A program made the translations under genes and the position numbers. Of a stretch of 63,293 bases of DNA, positions 38,053 through 46,207 are shown piece after piece. Position 1 is the stretch's first letter, and each line of letters begins with the position of its first letter. The notes under the pieces were generated by a model. It searched no databases. It was not told the origin of the DNA and saw nothing but the letters and a program-made list of their open reading frames with translations. This DNA is from a virus. The DNA lies in the IMG/VR virus record IMGVR_UViG_3300042887_000199, positions 1-63,293 of that record. One strand, 5' to 3'.

Positions 38053-39141
38053 ATGGCATTAACAACCGTCTCCCCCGGACTGCTCGACTCCACCGCGCAG
38101 TACTATAGCTTCAAGAACCGGATTATTAACGGTGCGATGGTGATCGACCAGCGCAATGCTGGGGCGAGTGGTACGACTAATGGGTATATGGTGGATAGGT
38201 GGGCTTACTACGGCTCTCAAGCGTCAAAAGGAACGTGGCAGCAAAACGCAGGGTCAGTTACGCCTCCGGCAGGATTTACAAACTATCTTGGATTTACTTC
38301 ATCGTCAGCATATTCTGTTTTAGCCGCAGATGATTTTGTTTTTTACCAGCACATTGAGGGATTCAATTTTGCTGACATGGCTTTTGGCACTGCAAACGCT
38401 GCCACTATCACGCTATCTTTTTGGGTTAGATCAAGTTTGACAGGGCTTTTTGGCGGTGGCGTATCTAACAGCGCGTACAACAGGTCGTATCCATTTAGCT
38501 TCACTATTTCAGCGGCGAATACTTGGGAACAAAAAACAGTAACTATCCCCGGCGATACTTCTGGAACATGGGTTGGTGCAACAAATGGCGTTGGGCTTAC
38601 ACTTCGTATTAGTCTTGGAACCGGAAGCAATCTAAAAGGAACGGCTGGAGCTTGGTCTGCAAGTGGACTATCTAGCGCAACAGGCGCAACCTCAGTCGTA
38701 GGAACCAACGGAGCCACCTTCTACATCACCGGCGTACAACTCGAAAAAGGCAGCACAGCCACCAGCTTTGACTACAGGCCGTATGGTACGGAGTTAACGC
38801 TGTGTCAGCGGTATTTTGAGAAAAGCCAACCACAAGGTTCAGCCGTTGCTGGCGGTACAGCAGAATACTTTTTCATTGGCTCCAACTTTAGAGGCTCATC
38901 TCTTTTGATGAGATACCCGCTTAAATGGGCTGTAACAAAACGAGCGCAACCTACTGTTACCTTCTATAACCCAAGGTCTGGTGGTACGGCGTCCCAAATA
39001 ACTACAGCATCAGCAGATTATTCTGGGACAACTGCGGCAAACACATTGGATAGTGGAATGGAAGTGCAGGGTACAACAAATAGCGGTGGGGCTAGTGGTG
39101 ATCCTGCTTATGTAAATTGGACTGCTTCTATTGAGTTATGA
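38053..39141 (+). CDS. Tail fibre/receptor-binding protein
   Basis: 362 residues. [20 protein letters not shown] and [15 protein letters not shown] are hallmark motifs of phage fibre receptor-binding proteins; the middle is a jelly-roll-like beta sandwich ([38 protein letters not shown]) resembling a carbohydrate-binding module and ending with [20 protein letters not shown]. It probably recognises a surface glycan. Confidence 0.8.
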   Translation: MALTTVSPGLLDSTAQYYSFKNRIINGAMVIDQRNAGASGTTNGYMVDRWAYYGSQASKGTWQQNAGSVTPPAGFTNYLGFTSSSAYSVLAADDFVFYQHIEGFNFADMAFGTANAATITLSFWVRSSLTGLFGGGVSNSAYNRSYPFSFTISAANTWEQKTVTIPGDTSGTWVGATNGVGLTLRISLGTGSNLKGTAGAWSASGLSSATGATSVVGTNGATFYITGVQLEKGSTATSFDYRPYGTELTLCQRYFEKSQPQGSAVAGGTAEYFFIGSNFRGSSLLMRYPLKWAVTKRAQPTVTFYNPRSGGTASQITTASADYSGTTAANTLDSGMEVQGTTNSGGASGDPAYVNWTASIEL

Positions 39142-39284
39142 CTATGTACAAACTTACAAATTACGATTCTGTGCAGCGTCTAGCCGACAACGCATTCATC
39201 CCCTTTGATCCAGCCAACACGGATTACCAGCAGTATTTAAAGTGGCTTGAAGAAGGCGGCGTACCGGAGCCAGCGGAGGAATAA
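39138..39284 (+). CDS. Small fibre-associated protein, 48 residues
   Basis: The frame begins at ATG 39138 (ATGA overlap with the fibre stop) and encodes [40 protein letters not shown]. This motif, with [11 protein letters not shown], follows tail fibre genes in many phages. Probably an assembly factor. It is coupled to the next gene by TAATG. Confidence 0.75.
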   Translation: MTMYKLTNYDSVQRLADNAFIPFDPANTDYQQYLKWLEEGGVPEPAEE

Positions 39285-40069
39285 TGCTATTCGCTGACAG
39301 CGCGTTTTGTACTACCCCATTTGCTACGGCGGCTGCACGTACGTGGAATCTTGATATCTCCGAAACGGCACAAGGTGCAGATACCGTCACAGCAGTAGCC
39401 ACCATCCCGGTCAGTATCGCTGAAATAGCACAGGCACAAGATACGGTCGCAAACATCGCAACCCTGTTGGCCGACATCGCAGAGACCGCCGAAGGCACAG
39501 ACACTGTTACCAACGTAGCTACAATCCCGGTCAATATCGCCGAAACAGCCGAAGGCACAGATACGGTTACAAACACACTGGATGCCGCCGCAGCCATTGC
39601 CGAGATACTAGAAGGTGTGGATGCCGTTACCAATACGCTTATCGCGGTGGCAAACATTGACCCATACGCGCAGGTGTCCGATACCATTACGTCCGCCGGG
39701 TCGGTACAAAGCGTTGTCTGTGCTGAAGTAGCGGATTTGACTGACACACCCACGAACACCGCAGTCCTTCTTGCTAACATAGCCGAAACCGATCAAATCC
39801 AAGACTCGGTTGCCAACACCCTGACTGCTGTAGCTTTCGTATCGGAAACTGGATCAGCCGTTGCTTCTGTGGTAAATAATATTATTGCCGTAGCCGTTGT
39901 GGCAGAGACTGCCCAAGCGTTTGACTCCATCGTCCAGCGCCTATTGTGGGAGTTGATCGACGACAACCAGACGGTGAACTGGCAAGTAATTAACTCGAAC
40001 ACGAACTCTGGCTGGGTGCTAATTGATACAGACGTACCACCGGGCTGGACCAAGATAGATACGATATAG
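39284..40069 (+). CDS. Protein of ten 20-residue repeats, virion surface candidate
   Basis: 261 residues. From about residue 25 to 225 there are ten units of 20 residues (one of 21) with the pattern (I/V)xETAxxxDTVxN followed by seven hydrophobic/polar residues, e.g. IAETAEGTDTVTNVATIPVN. Units 3 and 4 are nearly identical over their first 13 residues, so recent duplication is likely. Regular 20-residue spacing with buried Val/Ile positions suggests a beta-solenoid or stacked-sheet fibre. The C-terminus (WELIDDNQTVNWQVINSN, WTKIDTI) is a cap. It lies between fibres and lysis genes. Confidence 0.75.
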   Translation: MLFADSAFCTTPFATAAARTWNLDISETAQGADTVTAVATIPVSIAEIAQAQDTVANIATLLADIAETAEGTDTVTNVATIPVNIAETAEGTDTVTNTLDAAAAIAEILEGVDAVTNTLIAVANIDPYAQVSDTITSAGSVQSVVCAEVADLTDTPTNTAVLLANIAETDQIQDSVANTLTAVAFVSETGSAVASVVNNIIAVAVVAETAQAFDSIVQRLLWELIDDNQTVNWQVINSNTNSGWVLIDTDVPPGWTKIDTI

Positions 40070-40071
40070 AA

Positions 40072-40689
40072 ATGATTGATCCGGTAACAATTGGCTTGGC
40101 TGTTGCAGGGGTTAAGGCGGTTGTCACCGGAGTAAAGGAAGCCGCCGCTCTTGCCAAGGAAGCGTTCGATGAGATCAACGGCGCGGTAGAGTCAGGTAAA
40201 ACGCTGGCTGATTCGATGTCGGGGGTCACCAAGTTCTTCTCGGCGGCGGGCAAGTACGAGACTAAGCGCAGCCAGCTTGAAGAAGCCAAGGTAGCGCAAG
40301 AAGCAGCGGTCGCTAAAGGTGAGCCTGTACCGGATTATGTGTCTGATGCCGAGTACGTCATGGAGCTAATGATTATTGATCGTCAGATCAAGCAGTACTA
40401 CGACAATATCAAGCATATTTTTACCTACCACTTCCAAGAAGCCGGGATGTGGGATGAGTTCTGGCAGCGCATGAATAAACTGCGCTCTGAGCGAGAAGCA
40501 AAAGCTGAAGCCGCCAGACAGGCTGAAACAGAAAAAAGGCTTGAGGCAAAACGTATTGAAATGAAAAAGCGCCGTGAACGGCAGCGCCTGATAGACGGTA
40601 TTGAAACAATAGGCGCGGGTATTGTTATTGTCATTATTATTTTGATGTTCTGCTGGGCTATATGGTGGATGTTCCAACAAGGAGGTTGA
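40072..40689 (+). CDS. C-terminally membrane-anchored protein of the lysis cassette
   Basis: 205 residues. N-terminal amphipathic helices (VTIGLAVAGVKAVVTGVKEA) are followed by a long charged coiled coil (AEAARQAETEKRLEAKRIEM) and a single C-terminal transmembrane helix (IVIVIIILMFCWAIWWMF). It directly precedes holin and endolysin. It could be a spanin-like or holin-regulating protein, but the topology (anchor at the C-terminus) is not that of a classical i-spanin. Confidence 0.65.
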   Translation: MIDPVTIGLAVAGVKAVVTGVKEAAALAKEAFDEINGAVESGKTLADSMSGVTKFFSAAGKYETKRSQLEEAKVAQEAAVAKGEPVPDYVSDAEYVMELMIIDRQIKQYYDNIKHIFTYHFQEAGMWDEFWQRMNKLRSEREAKAEAARQAETEKRLEAKRIEMKKRRERQRLIDGIETIGAGIVIVIIILMFCWAIWWMFQQGG

Positions 40690-40690
40690 C

Positions 40691-41101
40691 ATGCTAGGAC
40701 TAGACGCGCTGCTGGGTATCGGCGGCAAACTGATCGACAAACTGATTCCTGACCCTGAACAGAAGGCCAAGGCGCAGTTAGAGCTTGCCAAAATGGCGCA
40801 GGATGGTGAACTTGCCAAGATGGCAAATGAGACAGACTTGTACAAGACGGAGCAGAATAACCTAACCGACCGGCTAAAAGCCGATATGGGTAGCGACAGT
40901 TGGCTGTCGAAAAACATCCGCCCTCTGACACTGGTATACATCTTGGTAGCCTACATGGCGCTGGCTATCCTTGACGCGGCTGCGCTGGATATTGCCGACT
41001 CGTTCGTGGAGTTGCTGGGTCAGTGGGGGATGCTTGTGATGTCGTTTTACTTTGGCGGCAGAACGCTTGAGAAGATCATTGATATGCGGGCAAAGAAATG
41101 A
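40691..41101 (+). CDS. Holin, 3TM type of gene-transfer-agent family
   Basis: 136 residues. GLDALLGIGGKLIDKLIPDP and a charged helix (KAQLELAKMAQDGELAKMAN) precede DSWLSKNIRPLTLVYILVAY, a helix pair and a third hydrophobic helix ending in MSFYFGGRTLEKII. This matches the GTA-type 3TM holin family. It times lysis by permeabilising the inner membrane for the endolysin that follows (four-base overlap). Confidence 0.85.
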   Translation: MLGLDALLGIGGKLIDKLIPDPEQKAKAQLELAKMAQDGELAKMANETDLYKTEQNNLTDRLKADMGSDSWLSKNIRPLTLVYILVAYMALAILDAAALDIADSFVELLGQWGMLVMSFYFGGRTLEKIIDMRAKK

Positions 41102-41610
41102 AAGAGAACTTTGATGAGGCGCTGAAAGCCATCCTGAAGCACGAGGGTGGTTTTGTAAACCACCCGAAAGACCCCGGTGGCATGACCAATCTGGGCGTGA
41201 CCAAGAAAGTCTGGGAAGAATGGGTGGGGCACCCTGTTGACGAAAAGGCAATGCGCGCTCTGACACCTGAGACGGTGGGCCCTATGTACAAGAAGAAGTA
41301 CTGGGATGCAGTCAAGGCTGACGATCTGCCGGATGGTCTGGACTACCTGATGTTTGACTTCGCTATTAACGCAGGTCCCGGTCGTGCAATCAAGACCATG
41401 CAGAAAGCTATCGGGACTACCCCAGATGGCGCTATTGGCCCCAAGACCATGCAAGCATTAAAAGATGCCAATCAGAGCGAATTAGTGGCAAAATTCAGTG
41501 CAGAAAAGGAAGCGTTTTACCGCAGTCTGCCTACGTTTGCAACATTTGGTAAAGGCTGGCTGCGCCGTGTCGCCGAGGCTAAGACTCACGCTGAAACGAT
41601 GATTGCCTAA
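41098..41610 (+). CDS. Endolysin, glycoside hydrolase 108 family
   Basis: 170 residues. The catalytic LKHEGGFVNHPKDPGGMTN (Glu16) and a second conserved TMGVT-like turn (NLGVTKKVWEE) are typical of the GH108 muramidase family. The C-terminal part (TPDGAIGPKTMQALKD) resembles the peptidoglycan-binding domain 3 of this family. No signal peptide, so release depends on the holin. Confidence 0.92.
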   Translation: MKENFDEALKAILKHEGGFVNHPKDPGGMTNLGVTKKVWEEWVGHPVDEKAMRALTPETVGPMYKKKYWDAVKADDLPDGLDYLMFDFAINAGPGRAIKTMQKAIGTTPDGAIGPKTMQALKDANQSELVAKFSAEKEAFYRSLPTFATFGKGWLRRVAEAKTHAETMIA

Positions 41611-41621
41611 AAGGAAATACG

Positions 41622-42356
41622 ATGCCAAGTACATACTCCCCCGATCTGCGGATCGAACTCATAGCGAACGGTGAAAAGTCCGGTACGTGGGGCACGATCA
41701 CCAACGACAACCTCGGGGTCATTATCGAGGACGCTATTTCTGGCTTGGCATCGGTCTCTGTAACAAGCGCAAACCAAGCGTTAACTGCTCAGAACGGCGC
41801 GGCTGACCAAGCGCGGTGTGCGGCTCTTAGCCTGACTACAACCACAGCAGCTAACTTTGCCATTTACGTCCCGCCGGTTACCAAGCTCTATGTGGTCACA
41901 AACCCATCAGGCTATACGGCAACCGTGTATTGCTCGACCGTTATTGGTAATACCACAGCAGCAGGTACAGGCGTAGCTATCCCTACAGGTAAGTCAGTCC
42001 TGCTTCGTGCTGATGGCACCAATGTGGTGGAGCAGCTAAACCACATCACAGGCAACCTGTCGATTGGCGGCGCGGCTTCTGTGGGCGGCGCTCTTGGCGT
42101 TACAGGCGCTGTGACTGGTGGTAGCTTTGCGGGTCCTCTGACGGGTAATGTCACGGGTAATGTGGCAGGTAACGTCACAGGCAATCTGACAGGCAATGTG
42201 GCCGCTGGCGCTGGGACTATTGCAACAACCAACTTCACCTTTACTGAGGTGGGCGGAGTGCTGTATTTGAAGAATGGCGCAACCAACATCCTGAAGATTG
42301 ACTCGCTGGGCAATGTGACTGCTCTGGCTAACCTGACCGCCTACGGCACGGTGTAA
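41622..42356 (+). CDS. Tail fibre/spike protein
   Basis: 244 residues. PSTYSPDLRIELIANGEKSG, TWGTITNDNLGVIIEDAISG is a recurrent virion-attachment motif. A Gly/Asn/Val repeat (TGNVTGNVAGNVTGNLTGNV, about 177-197) looks like a triple beta-helix shaft. The C-terminus (GVLYLKNGATNILKIDSLGN) is a compact tip. Confidence 0.8.
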   Translation: MPSTYSPDLRIELIANGEKSGTWGTITNDNLGVIIEDAISGLASVSVTSANQALTAQNGAADQARCAALSLTTTTAANFAIYVPPVTKLYVVTNPSGYTATVYCSTVIGNTTAAGTGVAIPTGKSVLLRADGTNVVEQLNHITGNLSIGGAASVGGALGVTGAVTGGSFAGPLTGNVTGNVAGNVTGNLTGNVAAGAGTIATTNFTFTEVGGVLYLKNGATNILKIDSLGNVTALANLTAYGTV

Positions 42357-42358
42357 AT

Positions 42359-43240
42359 ATGGCGCTGCCCTCGTCTGGACCGCTGGCGTTTACCAACATC
42401 CAAACTGAGTTTGGTGGCACGAACCCTATTGGTCTGAACGAATACTACCGGGGTGGCCCTTTTGTGCCAGTCAGTACAAGCACGACTACGATCCCGTCAT
42501 CAGGAACGATTGCAGCAAACAACTTCTATGGCACGGCCAAGCGTATTAACGTGCCTCTGACTATTGGGTCGCCTACATACAACTATGATGTGTACACACA
42601 GGCATCTTCAGCGCCGGGCTATGTGGCGGGTATTTCCGATGTGGCGTTGACAGTCTCCCCCGGCGTATTGGTAGGTAGCACCTCAACCGGTGCGTATGCC
42701 ATGCTGGTGCCAAGCTCATTTAGCCCCGGCGACACTGTCGCTATTACCAACAACGGCGTAATCCAAGGTCGCGGTGGAGATGGTGGTCCGGGGCAGTTTG
42801 GCGCAAGTAACGGCAATCCCGGTGGCGGCGGAGGTAACGCGCTGTACGTCAACCGGCCTGTGACTATTACCAATAACAGTGTCATTGCTGGTGGTGGGGG
42901 CGGTGGCGGAGCAGGGGCAGGTTTTACGCCAAATAAAGGTGGCTCTGATTGGGGTGGTGGCGGTGGTGGCGGTGCGGGCTTTGACGGTGGTGGCGGTGGT
43001 GGCGGCGGTCGTCCGGGTAGTCCGGGATCAAGTTCATCTGGCGGCGCAGGAGGCCCCGGCGGTCAAGGCAATTCAGGCGGTCCGGGCGGTGGACGCGGTG
43101 CGTCAGGTAGTGCTGGGAATCCTATTGGTGGCGCAAACCCGCGCTCTGGTGGTCCCGGTGGCGGTGCGGGCTATTACATCATTGGCAATCCGTTTGTAAC
43201 ATGGGCAGTAAATGGCACACGAGAAGGACCAGCGGGGTAA
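42359..43240 (+). CDS. Glycine-rich adhesin (polyglycine/collagen-like tail protein)
   Basis: 293 residues. The N-terminus LPSSGPLAFTNIQTEFGG and NNFYG is a frequent tail-adhesin opening. From about 140 to 270 the chain is mostly glycine: runs of seven or eight Gly in a row, and GxP patterns such as GGPGGQGNSGGPGGGRGASG. This is similar to the polyglycine type II helix bundles of phage adhesins (S16 gp38-like) or collagen-like fibres. The exposed Pro residues make it a possible substrate for the prolyl-hydroxylase-like enzymes encoded just downstream. Confidence 0.8.
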   Translation: MALPSSGPLAFTNIQTEFGGTNPIGLNEYYRGGPFVPVSTSTTTIPSSGTIAANNFYGTAKRINVPLTIGSPTYNYDVYTQASSAPGYVAGISDVALTVSPGVLVGSTSTGAYAMLVPSSFSPGDTVAITNNGVIQGRGGDGGPGQFGASNGNPGGGGGNALYVNRPVTITNNSVIAGGGGGGGAGAGFTPNKGGSDWGGGGGGGAGFDGGGGGGGGRPGSPGSSSSGGAGGPGGQGNSGGPGGGRGASGSAGNPIGGANPRSGGPGGGAGYYIIGNPFVTWAVNGTREGPAG

Positions 43241-43242
43241 CT

Positions 43243-43584
43243 ATGGACAAAGTAAAGATGAAAATTACTGGGTACGATGAGGCCAGCCACTCGCTGATGG
43301 TTTCGTTTGCCTCAGATACAACCCAAAGCCAAGACCCAGCAAGCTACCCATCCTATGCTTTCCAGCCGCTAACTATGTGGCCTGATGTGACAGATGCGGA
43401 TGAGATCAAGCGACGCGTTGCTATGGCGGGTATACACCACGCACAGATGCAGGAAGCCAAGGAAAAGTTTGTGGCCGATGCGCAGCGCGTTACAGCATTA
43501 AAGTCCATGGTAGGGCAGACACACGAGTTCACAGTAAATGAGTTGACCATTGTGGCGCACGATACGCCATTTCAGGTGGTGTGA
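43243..43584 (+). CDS. Small protein in the adhesin-oxygenase cassette
   Basis: 113 residues from ATG 43243; the longer frame to 43201 lies inside the adhesin gene. The sequence is alpha/beta: KMKITGYDEASHSLMVSFAS, PDVTDADEIKRRVAMAGIHH, then VGQTHEFTVNELTIV. The pattern is of a small fibre-assembly type (tail chaperone-like), but no match is known. Coupled to the next gene by TGATG. Confidence 0.7.
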   Translation: MDKVKMKITGYDEASHSLMVSFASDTTQSQDPASYPSYAFQPLTMWPDVTDADEIKRRVAMAGIHHAQMQEAKEKFVADAQRVTALKSMVGQTHEFTVNELTIVAHDTPFQVV

Positions 43585-44057
43585 TGAGGCGCAAACCCTT
43601 CGCTGCATTTGGCCGCGTCCTGTACGCAAACTACTACGATAAGGGCGATGTGGTTGAGGTGCAGACCAACGCCTCCAGTAGAATTGTTTTGTACTTCAGT
43701 GAAGGCAACTTTACGGCGCGGGATAAGCATACTGGCGAGACGGTGTTGCAATGCGATGCTGGTTGGTTCTCTTATGGCGACCATCAGGATAAGCTGTTGG
43801 TGTGTACGGCCAATGAGCCGACCGTGTGCTGGTGCTATGACCCGGAGATCAACCAAGGGTATGTGCCGCCGATCAATGTGTTTGAGATGAAGCAAGGTCA
43901 GTCCATCACCATGGACGCCAACACCACCCTATTCCTGTGCGGTGGGACATTGCTGGTTAACGAGCGACAGTATATGGGTCCGTATCAGTTGGCAGTGCGC
44001 ACAAACGGCAATACGGCTAGGGCAGTTACAGATGTCTACGGGCTGATGTTTAGATGA
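43584..44057 (+). CDS. Cupin-like beta-barrel protein
   Basis: 157 residues (ATG 43584, a GTG precedes it). Two similar beta-rich halves: IVLYFSEGNFTARDKHTGET, LVCTANEPTVCWCYDPEI and INVFEMKQGQSITMDANTTL, FLCGGTLLVNERQYMGPYQL. The order resembles a double-stranded beta-helix (cupin), the fold of the neighbouring oxygenases, but HxD metal ligands are not visible. It may be an accessory or substrate-binding partner. Confidence 0.6.
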   Translation: MRRKPFAAFGRVLYANYYDKGDVVEVQTNASSRIVLYFSEGNFTARDKHTGETVLQCDAGWFSYGDHQDKLLVCTANEPTVCWCYDPEINQGYVPPINVFEMKQGQSITMDANTTLFLCGGTLLVNERQYMGPYQLAVRTNGNTARAVTDVYGLMFR

Positions 44058-44584
44058 GACACGCAACAAAGTTGCCGATCAGTATCGATCTGTCCCCATT
44101 TAGGGAAGAGCTTCTTGCGCCCCATCAAAAGTACTACCGTGTGCAGAAGTACGCCCGCAATCTGGATGGCACTTCCATCCCCTATACCGAGACACTGAGG
44201 GTTTTGAATGAAGCAGAATTTGTGGCGCAGCTACCAGAAGCGTTGGTTGCCATCGAGTGGCCTAGCTTGTTCATGCTTGAACTCCCTGCCTTGGATGCGC
44301 AAGACCCAGTGCTACCTGCACACGTAGACATCAACAAGACCTGCGGCATCAACGTCTATCTAGATACGCATGGCGAGGTGACTAAGTTCTACCAGTGGAG
44401 CCGGGGTAGCCGTCAGTCTGAGTATGTTGAAGAGTTTTGCGCAAACGCTGGGGATGTGTGGTTGATGGATACGTCGGTGCCGCATTCGGTGGACATGGTG
44501 CCTAATAAGACGCGCAGGATGTTGACGTTTTCGTTTACCAAGACCAAGTATGCGGAGGTGTTGTCGTGCTTCGCAACCAATTGA
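44054..44584 (+). CDS. Fe(II)/2-oxoglutarate oxygenase 1
   Basis: 176 residues. The double-stranded beta-helix has LPAHVDINKTCGINVYLD (His90, Asp92), a sheet with TKFYQW, AGDVWLMDTSVPHSV (His144) and RRMLTFSF (Arg154/155, for 2-oxoglutarate). The His-x-Asp...His triad and a downstream Arg are the full set of catalytic residues. Its overlap with neighbours by four and 19 bases shows co-translation. Substrate unknown; hydroxylation of protein side chains is plausible. Confidence 0.82.
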   Translation: MRHATKLPISIDLSPFREELLAPHQKYYRVQKYARNLDGTSIPYTETLRVLNEAEFVAQLPEALVAIEWPSLFMLELPALDAQDPVLPAHVDINKTCGINVYLDTHGEVTKFYQWSRGSRQSEYVEEFCANAGDVWLMDTSVPHSVDMVPNKTRRMLTFSFTKTKYAEVLSCFATN

Positions 44585-45126
44585 TTCAGGATGTACAGGT
44601 AGATAACGGCAGGAGTTTGCGGGTCTACGACAATGTGCTGGACTTTGAGTACAGGAATCAGATTTACAAGTTTGCGCAAAACTCACTGTTTCAAATTGGC
44701 TGGGCAGATGGGTGTATCGTAGAGAACATGAAGCATCAGTTCCTGCATTCCGTGTATTCGGATGAGGACTTAAATAAGCTTGGGTTGGTTAGTAAGCTGG
44801 AGCAAACGCCCGTTGGTCAGGAGTTTGTGGGGTATAAGCGAGATAAGTGCATCTTAAATTTATCCACGCCAGCAGACGCCAACTTTGTGCATTCGCACCC
44901 AGAAGACAAGGTAATACTGTACTACGTGAACTTGGAGTGGAGAGACGGCTGGCACGGTGAGACGCTATTCTTTGATGAGGCGTGTAAAGACATTGTGTAT
45001 GCAAGTCCGTACACGCCGGGGCGGATCATAGCTTTTGATGGGCGGATTCCACACACCATCAGACCGCAGTCACACTTAGCAGCGTTTTTCAGATTCACCT
45101 TGGCGCTTGTGTACACAAAATGCTGA
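44566..45126 (+). CDS. Fe(II)/2-oxoglutarate oxygenase 2 (prolyl hydroxylase-like)
   Basis: 186 residues, GTG start with GGAGG seven bases upstream. FVHSHPEDKVILYYVNLEW (His109/His111), DGWHGETLFFDEA, then GRIIAFDGRIPHTIRPQS (His163) and FFRFTLALVY (Arg176). The first ligand pair reads His-Ser-His-Pro-Glu-Asp instead of His-x-Asp, a variant also seen in other phage oxygenases of the GGETLFFD type. It may still bind iron through His111 or the following acid. Confidence 0.85.
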   Translation: MLRNQLIQDVQVDNGRSLRVYDNVLDFEYRNQIYKFAQNSLFQIGWADGCIVENMKHQFLHSVYSDEDLNKLGLVSKLEQTPVGQEFVGYKRDKCILNLSTPADANFVHSHPEDKVILYYVNLEWRDGWHGETLFFDEACKDIVYASPYTPGRIIAFDGRIPHTIRPQSHLAAFFRFTLALVYTKC

Positions 45127-45605
45127 TCGTTCTGGATGATGTTTTGGACGAGGAGCACCGGCTGGCGGTGGTGGGTTTTTTCTCCCAGAGCGACGAAGCG
45201 CGGAAGATGAAGTGGGAGCCGGGTGGGGTGGATAAGCTGAACGGCAACAACTCGCCGATGGCGCTGTTGCTAAAGCGGGCAGCGGACTACTTTGATTTGT
45301 CCTTGATGGCAGGTAGCGAATACTGGGCGCACTACGGCACACGGCCTGACTGGCATATCGACAAGGACGAGAAGTTGTACCAGATGTCAGGCAACACCGA
45401 GTGCCCGATTTGCAGCATTGTGTATTACGCCGACATCGATGTGGTGGGCGGCAACTTTGTGACGGAGACGGTATCTGTGAAGCCAGTAACGAACCGCATG
45501 ATTGTGTTCTCCCCCGGTTTGCTGCATGGGGTTGAGAAATACACCGGGACGCGCCTGTCTGTTGCAGTGAATCCGTGGACACACAAACCTTTGGGGTACG
45601 TATGA
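45120..45605 (+). CDS. Fe(II)/2-oxoglutarate oxygenase 3
   Basis: 161 residues. PDWHIDKDEKLYQMSG (His79, Asp81), CSIVYYADIDVVGGNF, MIVFSPGLLHGVEKYTGTR (His136, Arg145). All catalytic residues are present. The protein overlaps oxygenase 2 by seven bases and oxygenase 4 by four. Compared with oxygenases 1, 2 and 4 the sequence is quite different, so this is not simply recent tandem duplication. Confidence 0.83.
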   Translation: MLIVLDDVLDEEHRLAVVGFFSQSDEARKMKWEPGGVDKLNGNNSPMALLLKRAADYFDLSLMAGSEYWAHYGTRPDWHIDKDEKLYQMSGNTECPICSIVYYADIDVVGGNFVTETVSVKPVTNRMIVFSPGLLHGVEKYTGTRLSVAVNPWTHKPLGYV

Positions 45606-46201
45606 TTTTTGCAATACCACCACGCATGAACCACGGGCAGGATGAGATTGCTTTCTGGGACGGCTTTTTAACTGAGGAGGAGATCAACTTCCTTCTAGCC
45701 CAGCCTGAGTGGGTGCAACGAGAGGCGGGATGCATTGGCGGGGATAATGGTGCGGTGGTTGACCCGAGTATCCGGGAGACAAGTGTTAGCTGGATAGGGG
45801 CGAAGCCTGAGATGGAAGCCTTGTGGGGTAAGCTTTCCCGAGTAGTAGCAGAGGTTAACCGGCGTTACTTTCATTTTGATCTGACCGGGTTCTATGAGCC
45901 TATGCAGCTAGGGGTTTACACCGGGGATACAGGTGGGCATTATGGCTGGCATACGGACGCGTCTTCGCGTGATTCTGGAGTGCCGCGCAAGCTGTCAATG
46001 GTGCTGCTTCTGTCTGACCCATCTGAGTTTGAGGGTGGGGAGTTTCAGGTAAAAACAACGAGTGACGAGGCCAAGACTCTGGAGTTAAAGCGTGGCAGGG
46101 CGTGGTTCTTTCCGTCTTACATGCTGCATCGGGTGACCCCTGTGACCAAGGGCGTTCGTCGTTCATTAGTGCTATGGGTCGGTGGCCCACCGTTCAGGTA
46201 G
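45602..46201 (+). CDS. Fe(II)/2-oxoglutarate oxygenase 4 (PKHD-type prolyl hydroxylase)
   Basis: 199 residues from ATG 45602 (ATGA overlap). FAIPPRMNHGQDEIAFWDGF is followed by the PKHD-type signature HYGWHTDASSRDSGVPRKLS (His117, Asp119), LLLSDPSEFEGGEFQ, WFFPSYMLHRVTPVTKGVR (His176, Arg187). This is the clearest prolyl-hydroxylase-type member, similar in layout to bacterial YbiX/PiuC. It completes a four-gene oxygenase run. Confidence 0.9.
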   Translation: MIFAIPPRMNHGQDEIAFWDGFLTEEEINFLLAQPEWVQREAGCIGGDNGAVVDPSIRETSVSWIGAKPEMEALWGKLSRVVAEVNRRYFHFDLTGFYEPMQLGVYTGDTGGHYGWHTDASSRDSGVPRKLSMVLLLSDPSEFEGGEFQVKTTSDEAKTLELKRGRAWFFPSYMLHRVTPVTKGVRRSLVLWVGGPPFR

Positions 46202-46207
46202 ATTGAT

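Noticed and set aside
42780-43180. CRISPR-like or tandem DNA repeat in the Gly-rich gene
   Set aside because: The apparent repeats are degenerate GGN glycine codons without constant repeat and spacer lengths.
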